Assembly: GCF_014653575.1 (NCBI RefSeq)
Contig: NZ_BNAQ01000005.1
Location: 124,001-188,000 of the forward strand
Source of the DNA: Sphingomonas glacialis
GTDB lineage: Bacteria; Pseudomonadota; Alphaproteobacteria; Sphingomonadales; Sphingomonadaceae
Direction of reading: 5' to 3'
DNA: 64,000 bases
Below, piece after piece: positions 27,153 through 34,405 of the stretch. The stretch's first letter is position 1; every line of letters begins with the position of its first letter. A program made the position numbers and the translations under genes. The notes under the pieces were generated by a model that was not told the origin of the DNA, ran no database searches, and saw only the letters and a program-made list of their open reading frames with translations.

Positions 27153-27773
27153 ATGACTGTACATCTTTACGAAGAAGACATCCCCGCCGAACTGTTCGCG
27201 CCCGGCGCCGACATTGCGGTCGATACCGAGACGATGGGGCTGATCACGCCGCGCGACCGGCTGTGCCTGGTACAGCTGTCCGACGGTGGCCCCGACGAGC
27301 ATCTCGTCCGCTTCTCGCCCCATAGCGATTATGCCGCGCCCAATCTGCGCGCGTTACTCGCCGACCCGGCGCGCGTGAAGCTGTTCCACTTCGGGCGGTT
27401 CGATCTCGCGGCGATCAGCCATTATCTCGAAGTGACCGCAGCGCCGGTCTATTGCACCAAGATCGCCTCGCGGCTGGTGCGCACCTATACCGATCGCCAC
27501 GGGCTCAAGGAGCTGGTGCGCGAATTGCTCGGCCAGGATATCTCCAAGGCGCAGCAATCGTCCGACTGGGGCGGCCCGGTGCTGAGCGAGGCACAAAAGG
27601 ATTATGCCGCGTCCGACGTGCGCTATCTCCACGCGATGCGCGAGGAGCTCGACCGCCGCCTCGTCCGCGAAGGCCGGATGGAACTCGCGCAGGCGTGCTT
27701 CCAGTTCCTGCCGTGGCGCGCCGAGCTCGACATTGCCGGCTGGCCGGAAGTCGACATCTTTGCGCACATGTGA
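27153..27773 (+). CDS. rnd: Ribonuclease D, short form
   Basis: 206 residues, only the DEDD 3'-5' exonuclease domain: motif I IAVDTETMGL, motif II HFGRFDLAAI and motif III YAASDVRYLHAM (DEDDy type). The HRDC domains of enterobacterial RNase D are absent, as is typical of the short alphaproteobacterial enzyme. It trims 3' ends of tRNA and other stable RNAs. It lies just upstream of the lpt genes on the same strand. Confidence 0.9.
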   Translation: MTVHLYEEDIPAELFAPGADIAVDTETMGLITPRDRLCLVQLSDGGPDEHLVRFSPHSDYAAPNLRALLADPARVKLFHFGRFDLAAISHYLEVTAAPVYCTKIASRLVRTYTDRHGLKELVRELLGQDISKAQQSSDWGGPVLSEAQKDYAASDVRYLHAMREELDRRLVREGRMELAQACFQFLPWRAELDIAGWPEVDIFAHM

Positions 27774-27799
27774 TGCCAGCCGCGGCGGGGAGCAGCCCC

Positions 27800-28447
27800 A
27801 TGTCTGACGCGCGGTCCGACGCGCGCGCGATTCGCGATTCGCGCAAGGTATGGGCGGCGCCGGGCAGTAGCCACGACCGCGTGATCGGCACGCTGCGCAT
27901 CGTGCTGCCGATCCTGATCGGCGTGCTCGCCGCGTTCGTCGTCGTGCTCCCGCTCTATTCGGGCGGCGATGTCAGCTTCCTGCTCGACAAGAAAAAGGTC
28001 GAGGTCGCCAAGGAGCGGCTGCGCGTCCAGTCGGCGAGCTACAAGGGCGAGGACGACAAGGGCCAGGCCTTCGCGCTGACCGCGGGGTCGGCGGTGCAGA
28101 AGAGTTCGGCGGAACCGATCGTCAAGCTCGAGAAGCTTACCGCGGAAATCGGGCTCAAGGACGGTCCTGCCAACATCGTCGGCGAGCATGGCCATTACGA
28201 CATGGACAAGCAGCAAGTGACGATCGACGGCCCGGTGCGCGTCAACGGCAGCGGTGGCTACCGCCTCGTCACGCAGGATTCGACGGTCGATCTCAAGACC
28301 CGGACGATGAAGAGCGGCGGCGCGGTGACGGGCTCGGTGCCGCAGGGCACCTTCAGCGGCAACCAGCTCAATGCCGATCTGGTCAATCATATCGTGCGGC
28401 TCGATGGTAATGCGCACTTGCAGATCATCCCGCGAAAGAAGAGATAG
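27800..28447 (+). CDS. lptC: LPS export ABC transporter periplasmic protein LptC
   Basis: 215 residues. One N-terminal membrane anchor (about 31-53, IVLPILIGVLAAFVVVLPLY) followed by a beta-jellyroll periplasmic domain of the OstA-like LptC type (VEVAKERLRVQSASYKG, GHYDMDKQQVTIDGPV). It links the LptBFG transporter to LptA. Start at 27800 is preferred since GGGGAG lies before it; ATG 27773, which overlaps the rnd stop, would add nine residues. Six bases separate it from lptA. Confidence 0.85.
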   Translation: MSDARSDARAIRDSRKVWAAPGSSHDRVIGTLRIVLPILIGVLAAFVVVLPLYSGGDVSFLLDKKKVEVAKERLRVQSASYKGEDDKGQAFALTAGSAVQKSSAEPIVKLEKLTAEIGLKDGPANIVGEHGHYDMDKQQVTIDGPVRVNGSGGYRLVTQDSTVDLKTRTMKSGGAVTGSVPQGTFSGNQLNADLVNHIVRLDGNAHLQIIPRKKR

Positions 28448-28452
28448 TCCCG

Positions 28453-28992
28453 ATGCAGCGCCTTCTCGCCTTTTTCGCCGTTTCGCTCGTTCTGTCGGGG
28501 GCGGCGGTCGTGAGCGCACAGACGGCGCACAATTCGGCCGCGCCGATCAACTTCAGCGCCGACCATATCGAGTTGCAGGACAAGGCCAATCGCGCGCTGC
28601 TGTCGGGCAGCGTGTCGGTAAAGCAGGCCGAAATGACGCTCAATGCGGCGCGGATGACGGTCGCCTATACCGGCCAGGTCGTCGATGGCAGCCCGCAGGT
28701 GTCGCGACTCGACGCGGCGGGGAATGTCGTCGTGACTCGGCCCGACCAGACCGCGCGCAGCAACTTCGCGGTGTACGATCTCAACAAGCGCGTCGTGACG
28801 ATGCTCGGCGCGGTTACGCTGATCCAGGCGGGTAACACCGTCAATGGCGGGCGCCTGACGATCAACCTCGATACCGGTCGCGCAGTGATCGACGGCTCGT
28901 CGGTCGGCGGCGGCGGTGGCGGCAAGGCCGGCACCACGACGAGCAGCGGCGGTCGCGTCAGCGGGACCTTCTCGGTCCCCAAGCGTAACTGA
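28453..28992 (+). CDS. lptA: LPS transport periplasmic bridge protein LptA
   Basis: 179 residues with a signal peptide (1-23, ending VVSAQ) and the OstA/LptA fold: FSADHIELQDKANRALLSGS, MTLNAARMTVAY, VVVTRPDQTARSNFAVYDL. It forms the periplasmic bridge for lipopolysaccharide between LptC and LptD. The C-terminus ends with a Gly/Ser-rich tail (GGGGGKAGTTTSSGG). It lies directly after lptC; lptB follows 128 bp on. Confidence 0.87.
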   Translation: MQRLLAFFAVSLVLSGAAVVSAQTAHNSAAPINFSADHIELQDKANRALLSGSVSVKQAEMTLNAARMTVAYTGQVVDGSPQVSRLDAAGNVVVTRPDQTARSNFAVYDLNKRVVTMLGAVTLIQAGNTVNGGRLTINLDTGRAVIDGSSVGGGGGGKAGTTTSSGGRVSGTFSVPKRN

Positions 28993-29120
28993 CGCGAAAG
29001 CGGGGCAATTCGGCGCCCGCTGCTATCCCGCGCGGTGCGAATGGCGTATAGGCATGCACGAAGCCTGCCAGATGCCGTGCGGTTAACCCTTCGCTAACTC
29101 TAAACTGCGAGCACGCCCCG

Positions 29121-29897
29121 ATGAGCGACACCATGACCCTCGACAGCGCGCCGCCGATCGCCGAGCAGCCGGTGAATGATGGGCTGTCGGTCGTGTCGAT
29201 CGCCAAATCGTACGACAAGCGCAGCGTGCTGACCGACGTTTCGGTGTCGGTCGCCAAGGGCGAAGTGGTCGGGCTGCTCGGGCCGAACGGGGCGGGCAAG
29301 ACGACGTGCTTCTATTCGGTGATGGGGCTGGTGAAGCCCGATTCGGGCCGCATCATGCTCGACGGCAACGACATTACCGGCCTGCCGATGTACCGCCGCG
29401 CGATCCTCGGCCTCGGGTATCTCCCGCAGGAAACCTCGATCTTCCGCGGGATGACGGTCGAACAGAACATCCTCAGCGTGCTCGAGCTCGCCGTGCCCGA
29501 CAAGGCGCAGCGCGCGCTCCGGCTCGATACGCTGCTCGACGAGTTCGGCCTGACGCGGTTGCGCGATTCCCCATCGATGGCACTGTCGGGCGGCGAGCGC
29601 CGCCGCGCCGAGATCGCGCGGGCGCTTGCCGCCGATCCGTCGATCATGTTGCTCGACGAGCCCTTCGCGGGGATCGACCCGCTGTCGATCGCCGACATTC
29701 GTGACCTGATCTGCGAATTGAAGAAGCGCGGCATCGGCGTGCTGATCACCGATCACAACGTGCGCGAGACGCTCGAGATCGTCGACCGCGCGTACATCAT
29801 CTATGACGGCCGCGTGCTGTTCACCGGCTCGCCCGCCGAGCTTGTCGCCGACGCCAATGTCCGGCGGCTGTATCTCGGCGAGGGCTTCTCGCTCTGA
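29121..29897 (+). CDS. lptB: LPS export ABC transporter ATP-binding protein LptB
   Basis: 258 residues. Walker A GPNGAGKTTC, Q-loop LPQETSIF, signature LSGGERRR, Walker B IMLLDEPF and switch His in ITDHNVRET. It powers extraction of LPS from the inner membrane with LptF and LptG. The N-terminal 20 residues are a short extra tail. The gap before it, 128 bp, could contain a separate promoter. The stop is 22 bp before a family-D palindrome that leads into rpoN. Confidence 0.95.
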   Translation: MSDTMTLDSAPPIAEQPVNDGLSVVSIAKSYDKRSVLTDVSVSVAKGEVVGLLGPNGAGKTTCFYSVMGLVKPDSGRIMLDGNDITGLPMYRRAILGLGYLPQETSIFRGMTVEQNILSVLELAVPDKAQRALRLDTLLDEFGLTRLRDSPSMALSGGERRRAEIARALAADPSIMLLDEPFAGIDPLSIADIRDLICELKKRGIGVLITDHNVRETLEIVDRAYIIYDGRVLFTGSPAELVADANVRRLYLGEGFSL

Positions 29898-29919
29898 TCA
29901 TGGTGGACGCCACCTCCCT

Positions 29920-30007
29920 CGTCGCCCCGGCGCAGGCCTGGGCCGCTGGGTTGTCTGGTGGAGCGGGCGCGTCGAACGCAGCGGCCCCGGCCTACGCCGG
30001 GGCGACG
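29920..30007. repeat. Palindromic element, family D, between lptB and rpoN
   Basis: Left arm CGTCGCCCCGGCGCAGGCCTG and right arm CGGCCCCGGCCTACGCCGG with GGCGACG, 88 bp. It fills the lptB-rpoN gap and ends five bases before the likely rpoN start codon. Confidence 0.75.
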
Positions 30008-30012
30008 AATCG

Positions 30013-31518
30013 GTGAGTCTCGCGCCGCGCCTCGATCTTCGCCAGTCGCAATCGCTGGTGATGACGCCGCAGCTGCAGCAGGCGATCCGCCTGCTCGCGC
30101 TGTCGAACCTCGAGGTCGAGGGTTTCCTCGCCGAGGAGATCGAGCGCAATCCCTTGCTCGAGGCGAGCGCGCCCGAAGACGACGGCCCGACGCAGGACCG
30201 TGAACCCGACGCCCCGATCCGCGACCAACCCGCCACCGCCGACGAACTCCTGCTGGCTGGTGGCGATTCGGGCGAGGCCTCGCTCGACGTCGATTTCACC
30301 GCCGAGAGCTTCCACCATGACAGCCCAGCCGATCAGGCGGGGGGCGCGGGGATGGACGGGTCGCTCGGTCTCAACGGCGCAAGCAGCGGCGGCGGGACGG
30401 GCGAGGACGGCCCCGATTTCGACAGCTTCGCCGATACCGGCCTCAGCCTGTCGGACCATCTGCTCGCGCAGGCCGGCACCGCTATCGAAGGCGCCGACTT
30501 GTTCATTGCCGCGCATCTGATCGATCAGATCGACGAATGCGGCTATCTCACCGCGTCGCTGCTCGACATCGCGACTCGGCTCGGCGTGCCGCTGGCGCGG
30601 GTCGAGCAAGTGCTCGCCATCATCCAGACCTTCGAGCCGACCGGCGTCGGCGCGCGCGATCTCGCCGAGTGCCTCGCGCTCCAAGCCAAGGAAGCCGACC
30701 GCTACGATCCGTGCATGGCGCGGCTGATCGACAATCTCGATCTCGTCGCGCGCGGCGATCTCACGCGGCTTCGCCGGCTGTGCAACGTCGATGACGAAGA
30801 CTTGGCCGACATGATCCGCGAACTCCGCGGCTATGATCCCAAGCCCGGCTGCCGTTTCGGCGGCGAACCGACCCAGGCCGTGGTGCCCGATCTGTTCGTC
30901 GCCAAGCGCAAGGACGGCTGGGGAATCGAGATCAACGCAGCCACGCTGCCGCGCGTGCTCGTCAACCGCAGCTATTATACCGAACTGTCGAGCGCACGCG
31001 GCGACAAGGCGAGCAAGGCGTGGCTCGGCGACATGCTCGCCAGTGCCAACTGGCTGGTGAAAGCGCTCGACCAGCGCCAGCGCACGATCATCAAGGTCGC
31101 CGCCGAGATCGTGAAGCAGCAGGAGGGGTTCTTCCTCCACGGCGTCGCGCAGTTGAAGCCGCTGACGCTGCGCCAGGTCGCCGACGCGATCGAGATGCAC
31201 GAATCGACGGTGTCGCGCGTCACCAGCAACAAATATCTGTCGTGCGCGCGCGGGCTCTATGAGCTCAAATACTTCTTCACCTCGGCGATCCAGTCGTCCG
31301 AAGGCGGCGAGGCGGTGTCTGCACAAGCGGTCAAATCGGCGATCAAGGCGCTGATCGGGGCGGAGGGCGACAAGATCCTGTCGGACGACACGTTGGTCGA
31401 ATTGCTCAACGCCAAGGGCTTCGACATCGCGCGGCGCACGGTCGCGAAATATCGCGAGGCGCTCGGGATCGGATCGTCGGTGCAGCGCCGGCGGGCGCGG
31501 GCACTCGAGGGCGCATAA
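30013..31518 (+). CDS. rpoN: RNA polymerase sigma-54 factor
   Basis: 501 residues from GTG 30013, which gives the family N-terminus (SLAPRLDLRQSQSLVMTPQL, the Gln-rich region I that contacts enhancer-binding proteins). Region II is an acidic Gly-rich spacer (about 70-150). Region III contains the core-binding and helix-turn-helix parts (QVADAIEMHESTVSRVTSNK), and the RpoN box ARRTVAKYRE is near the C-terminus. There is no proper Shine-Dalgarno other than GGGGCGACG from the palindrome. The usual downstream hpf and ptsN genes are absent. Confidence 0.93.
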   Translation: MSLAPRLDLRQSQSLVMTPQLQQAIRLLALSNLEVEGFLAEEIERNPLLEASAPEDDGPTQDREPDAPIRDQPATADELLLAGGDSGEASLDVDFTAESFHHDSPADQAGGAGMDGSLGLNGASSGGGTGEDGPDFDSFADTGLSLSDHLLAQAGTAIEGADLFIAAHLIDQIDECGYLTASLLDIATRLGVPLARVEQVLAIIQTFEPTGVGARDLAECLALQAKEADRYDPCMARLIDNLDLVARGDLTRLRRLCNVDDEDLADMIRELRGYDPKPGCRFGGEPTQAVVPDLFVAKRKDGWGIEINAATLPRVLVNRSYYTELSSARGDKASKAWLGDMLASANWLVKALDQRQRTIIKVAAEIVKQQEGFFLHGVAQLKPLTLRQVADAIEMHESTVSRVTSNKYLSCARGLYELKYFFTSAIQSSEGGEAVSAQAVKSAIKALIGAEGDKILSDDTLVELLNAKGFDIARRTVAKYREALGIGSSVQRRRARALEGA

Positions 31519-31556
31519 CGGGGGCGCGTAAAGGGCGCGCCTAATCGAAAGCGCGA

Positions 31557-31583
31557 GCCGGCCCGACCGAAGTCAGGCCGGCC
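31557..31583. terminator. Hairpin between rpoN and a convergent small gene
   Basis: GCCGGCC at 31557-31563 and GGCCGGC in 31576-31582 form a 7-bp stem in the 71-bp gap between convergent genes. There is no T-run on either side, so it may be a weak terminator. Confidence 0.35.
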
Positions 31584-31589
31584 ACAGGC

Positions 31590-31910
31590 TCAACGTGCGG
31601 TCAGCGCAACGTCGCGTGCGAGCGCGCGCTTGGCGACCTGGTGCGACCAGACGGCATCGCCGGTCGGCGTTTCGAGCATCGCATTGTCGAGCGTGAGCGC
31701 ACGACGCAGCGCGGTATTGGCGTCGGCGGTGCGGCCGGCGCGCTGATAGGCGGCGGCGAGCTCGATCGCGACACCACCGTCGTTTGGCGAGAGCTGCGAT
31801 ACGGTTTCGAGCGTGCGCACGGCAGCGGCGGGATCGCGCGTTGGCGCCGCTGCGGCCGGAACGACGGCCGCGCCTGCGACAAGGATGGCGATAGCGAATT
31901 TCAGGGTCAT
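31590..31910 (-). CDS. Small exported TPR-like protein
   Basis: 106 residues from ATG 31910 (ATG 31913 just before it is closer to GGAG than ideal). Signal peptide at 1-23 (FAIAILVAGAAVVPAAAA), then a helical region with one tetratricopeptide-like unit (GGVAIELAAAYQRAGRTADA with NTALRRALTLD). Function unknown. It probably acts in the periplasm. Upstream lies an AT-rich stretch up to 32103 where a promoter is likely. Confidence 0.6.
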   Translation of the reverse strand: MTLKFAIAILVAGAAVVPAAAAPTRDPAAAVRTLETVSQLSPNDGGVAIELAAAYQRAGRTADANTALRRALTLDNAMLETPTGDAVWSHQVAKRALARDVALTAR

Positions 31911-32103
31911 CATCAGTCTCCACATTAGTCTGTTACAGAATGATGACATATATTGCAGATATGTGAAGCAATAAATTCACTTACGTGACAATCCTATGAG
32001 CAGGGCATTCCCACCGCTCGAATTCACCGATCGCGCGACCGTATGATAGAAGCGGCGCGTGGCGCGTTGAGGGTGGGCGGCTCGAATTCACGAAGCAATC
32101 TCA

Positions 32104-32436
32104 ATGCGTAAGGCAATTATGGCGATGCTCGCCGCGACGGTGACGCTGAGTGCGGCGCTGCCCGCCATCGCCCAGGTCAATTTGCGCCAGCTAAACCAGG
32201 AGCGTCGCACCGACGCGGGCGATCGCTCGGGCAAGCTCACGCGCGCCGAGAGCGCACGGTTGAAGGCGCAGCAGCGCTCGATCGACCGACTCGAAGCGCG
32301 GCAACGCGCGGGCCACGGCGGTCGCCTGACGCCTGCCGACAAGCGCATGATCCACGATCGCCAGGCCGAAGCCGACCGCGCAATCACGCATCAAAAGCAT
32401 GATAGCCAGCGCGGCCGCAATCACCTGAAGCTGTAA
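32104..32436 (+). CDS. Small exported basic helical protein
   Basis: 110 residues: signal peptide 1-23 ending AIAQ, then a highly charged, Arg/Gln-rich helical stretch (LNQERRTDAGDRSGKLTRAE, ARLKAQQRSIDRLEARQRAG). I do not recognise a named function; the pattern of Asn-Gln-Arg repeats followed by a helical RSGKLTRAE unit is common in sphingomonad small periplasmic proteins. A hairpin follows the stop. Confidence 0.65.
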   Translation: MRKAIMAMLAATVTLSAALPAIAQVNLRQLNQERRTDAGDRSGKLTRAESARLKAQQRSIDRLEARQRAGHGGRLTPADKRMIHDRQAEADRAITHQKHDSQRGRNHLKL

Positions 32437-32445
32437 TCGTCCAGG

Positions 32446-32479
32446 GGCGCTGCCGATTATTTGGTAGGCGGCGCCGCTT
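32446..32479 (+). terminator. Probable terminator after small exported gene
   Basis: GGCGCTGCC at 32446-32454 pairs with GGCGGCGCC at 32467-32475 (one mismatch) and is followed by GCTTT. It lies between convergent genes. Confidence 0.45.
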
Positions 32480-32510
32480 TATGTTAGGGCGTGCAGTCCA
32501 GCGCGATCGC

Positions 32511-33512
32511 TCAGTCGTCCTCATCCTCATAGCCCGACAGCGCGAGCGCACGCGCCTTGATCTGGCGCGTCTGGCACCAATGCACCAATGCATCCTCGCG
32601 GCCATGCGTCACCCACACTTCCTTGGGCGCGATCTCGGTCAAAGTGTCGGTCAGTTCGTCCCAATCGGCGTGGTCCGACAGGATCAGCGGCAGCTCGACC
32701 CCGCGCTGCACCGCGCGCTGGCGTACACGCATCCAACCCGATGCCATCGCGGTGATCGGATCGGGCAGGCGGCGCGACCAGCGATCGGCCATCGCACCGG
32801 GTGGCGCGATCACGACATGGCCCATCATTTCGGCCTTGTTCGCGACCGTCGCGGGGCGCAGCTCGCCAAGCTCGACGCCGTGTGCCTGGTACAGCGCGCA
32901 CAGTTTCTCGAGCGCGCCGTGGATATAGATTGGCGCGTCATGGCCGCGCGCGCGCAGTTCGGCGATGACGCGCTGCGCCTTGCCGAGCGCGTACGCGCCG
33001 ACGAGCACGCAGCGCGTCGGATTGGCGTGGAGCGCGGCGGTCAGCTTGTCGATCTCGTCGCCGGTCTCGGGGTGGCGGAAGACGGGCAATCCAAACGTCG
33101 CCTCGGTGATGAACACTTCGCATTTGACCGGCTGAAAGCCAGCGCAGGTCGGGTCGGCGCGGCGCTTGTAATCGCCCGACACGACGACTCGCTCGCCACG
33201 ATATTCGAGCAGGATTTGTGCCGAGCCGAGCACGTGCCCCGCGGGAACGAAGGTGGCCTTGACGTCGCCGAAGGTGTGGCTTTCGCCATAGGCCACGGGG
33301 TTGCCGGGTTGCGGCCCATAGCGCGCGTCCATGATCGCGAGCGTCTCGGGCGTCGCCCACACCGCGTCGTGCCCGCCACGCGCGTGATCGGCATGGCCGT
33401 GCGTGACGAGCGCGACGGGGGAGGGGCGCGACGGATCGATCCACACATCGGCGGGCTTCACGTAGATTCCGTGCGGGTGGGGTTCGATCCAGTCGCCGAG
33501 CTTTGCCATCAT
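32511..33512 (-). CDS. Ligase-associated DNA damage response exonuclease (MBL/beta-CASP)
   Basis: 333 residues. Metallo-beta-lactamase motif THGHADHARGG near residue 37, PAGHVLGSAQILLEY, the Asp of VVVSGDYKR, and the beta-CASP part ending LSDHADWDEL. This matches the exonuclease (Exo) regularly encoded with the cisplatin-response ligase, Lhr helicase and PdeM. It probably trims DNA ends before ligation. The start may be ATG 33512 or 33509. Unlike the usual operon, it stands alone here, 10 kb from the ligase, and its C-terminus ends EDEDD. Confidence 0.87.
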   Translation of the reverse strand: MMAKLGDWIEPHPHGIYVKPADVWIDPSRPSPVALVTHGHADHARGGHDAVWATPETLAIMDARYGPQPGNPVAYGESHTFGDVKATFVPAGHVLGSAQILLEYRGERVVVSGDYKRRADPTCAGFQPVKCEVFITEATFGLPVFRHPETGDEIDKLTAALHANPTRCVLVGAYALGKAQRVIAELRARGHDAPIYIHGALEKLCALYQAHGVELGELRPATVANKAEMMGHVVIAPPGAMADRWSRRLPDPITAMASGWMRVRQRAVQRGVELPLILSDHADWDELTDTLTEIAPKEVWVTHGREDALVHWCQTRQIKARALALSGYEDEDD

Positions 33513-33618
33513 GGCTATATGGGTGGGACGCGTTTGAGTTCCAAATCTCCCTCTCCGCGCGGGTAGCGGGATTTGGGTGCGCCTTGGATTGGCCCCATTG
33601 CTGTAGGATCGGTACGGC

Positions 33619-34353
33619 ATGACTTGCGTCCCTTTACCTTCCGCCCTGCCGACCCGCCATAACAGCAAGATGTTTGGCCTCGGCATGATCGCGCTGGCAG
33701 CGGCCATGCCCGTCACCGCCGCGCACGCCGACGCGCTGCAGACCCGGATCGTCGCGACCGCCCGCGCCACGCCGACCGTGCGTCATGCCTTTCGCCGCAC
33801 GCTCGCGTTCGAGCGGACCGGCGCTCCGCGGAAAACCTATGTCGAGCAGTTCGACCCCAGCCGCGCGCCCGCCGAGCGCTGGTCGTTGATCAGCATCGAC
33901 GGCCGTGCGCCGACCCCCAAGGAAATCGCCAAGTCACGCAAGGCCAATCACGGGCCGATCCCGTCCTATGCGGAACTGGCGGCGTGGTTCGGCAGCCCCG
34001 CGACGCGCAGCGAGGTCGGCGGCGGCGTGCTCTACCGCTTTGCCCGGCTGCCCGCAGGCACCTTCAAGATCGGGTCGCACGATGCGTCGGCCGATACGCA
34101 GGTCGAGGCTTTGGTCAACACCAGCGGCGCGGTGCCGTTCGTCGAGCGCGTGCGGATGACGTCGAACAAGAGCTTCAGCGTAATGCTCGTCGCCTCGCTG
34201 CGCAGCATCACGGTCGATCAGCGCTATCGTCTGCTCGGCGATGGCATTGTCGTCCCGTCGGACGCGACCAGCGCGCTGACGGGCGCGATGATGGGCAAGG
34301 CCGGGACGATGCAAACCAGCACGAGCTACAGCGAGTATCGCGCAATTCGGTGA
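33619..34353 (+). CDS. Exported protein of unknown function
   Basis: 244 residues. A signal peptide is clear (hydrophobic FGLGMIALAAAMPVTAAHA, with cleavage near residue 37 or residue 20 if ATG 33670 is the start). The mature part is beta-rich and has YVEQFDPSRAPAERWSLISI and VPFVERVRMTSNK, without a recognisable active site. I do not know the function. Start 33619 is chosen for the GGAT/ACGG region before it. The next gene on the same strand, lhr, follows after 52 bp. Confidence 0.7.
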   Translation: MTCVPLPSALPTRHNSKMFGLGMIALAAAMPVTAAHADALQTRIVATARATPTVRHAFRRTLAFERTGAPRKTYVEQFDPSRAPAERWSLISIDGRAPTPKEIAKSRKANHGPIPSYAELAAWFGSPATRSEVGGGVLYRFARLPAGTFKIGSHDASADTQVEALVNTSGAVPFVERVRMTSNKSFSVMLVASLRSITVDQRYRLLGDGIVVPSDATSALTGAMMGKAGTMQTSTSYSEYRAIR

Positions 34354-34405
34354 CTCGCGCGCGCGGGGCTGGTCATTGCCGCGTCGCGCACCCCATATCG
34401 GGGGA

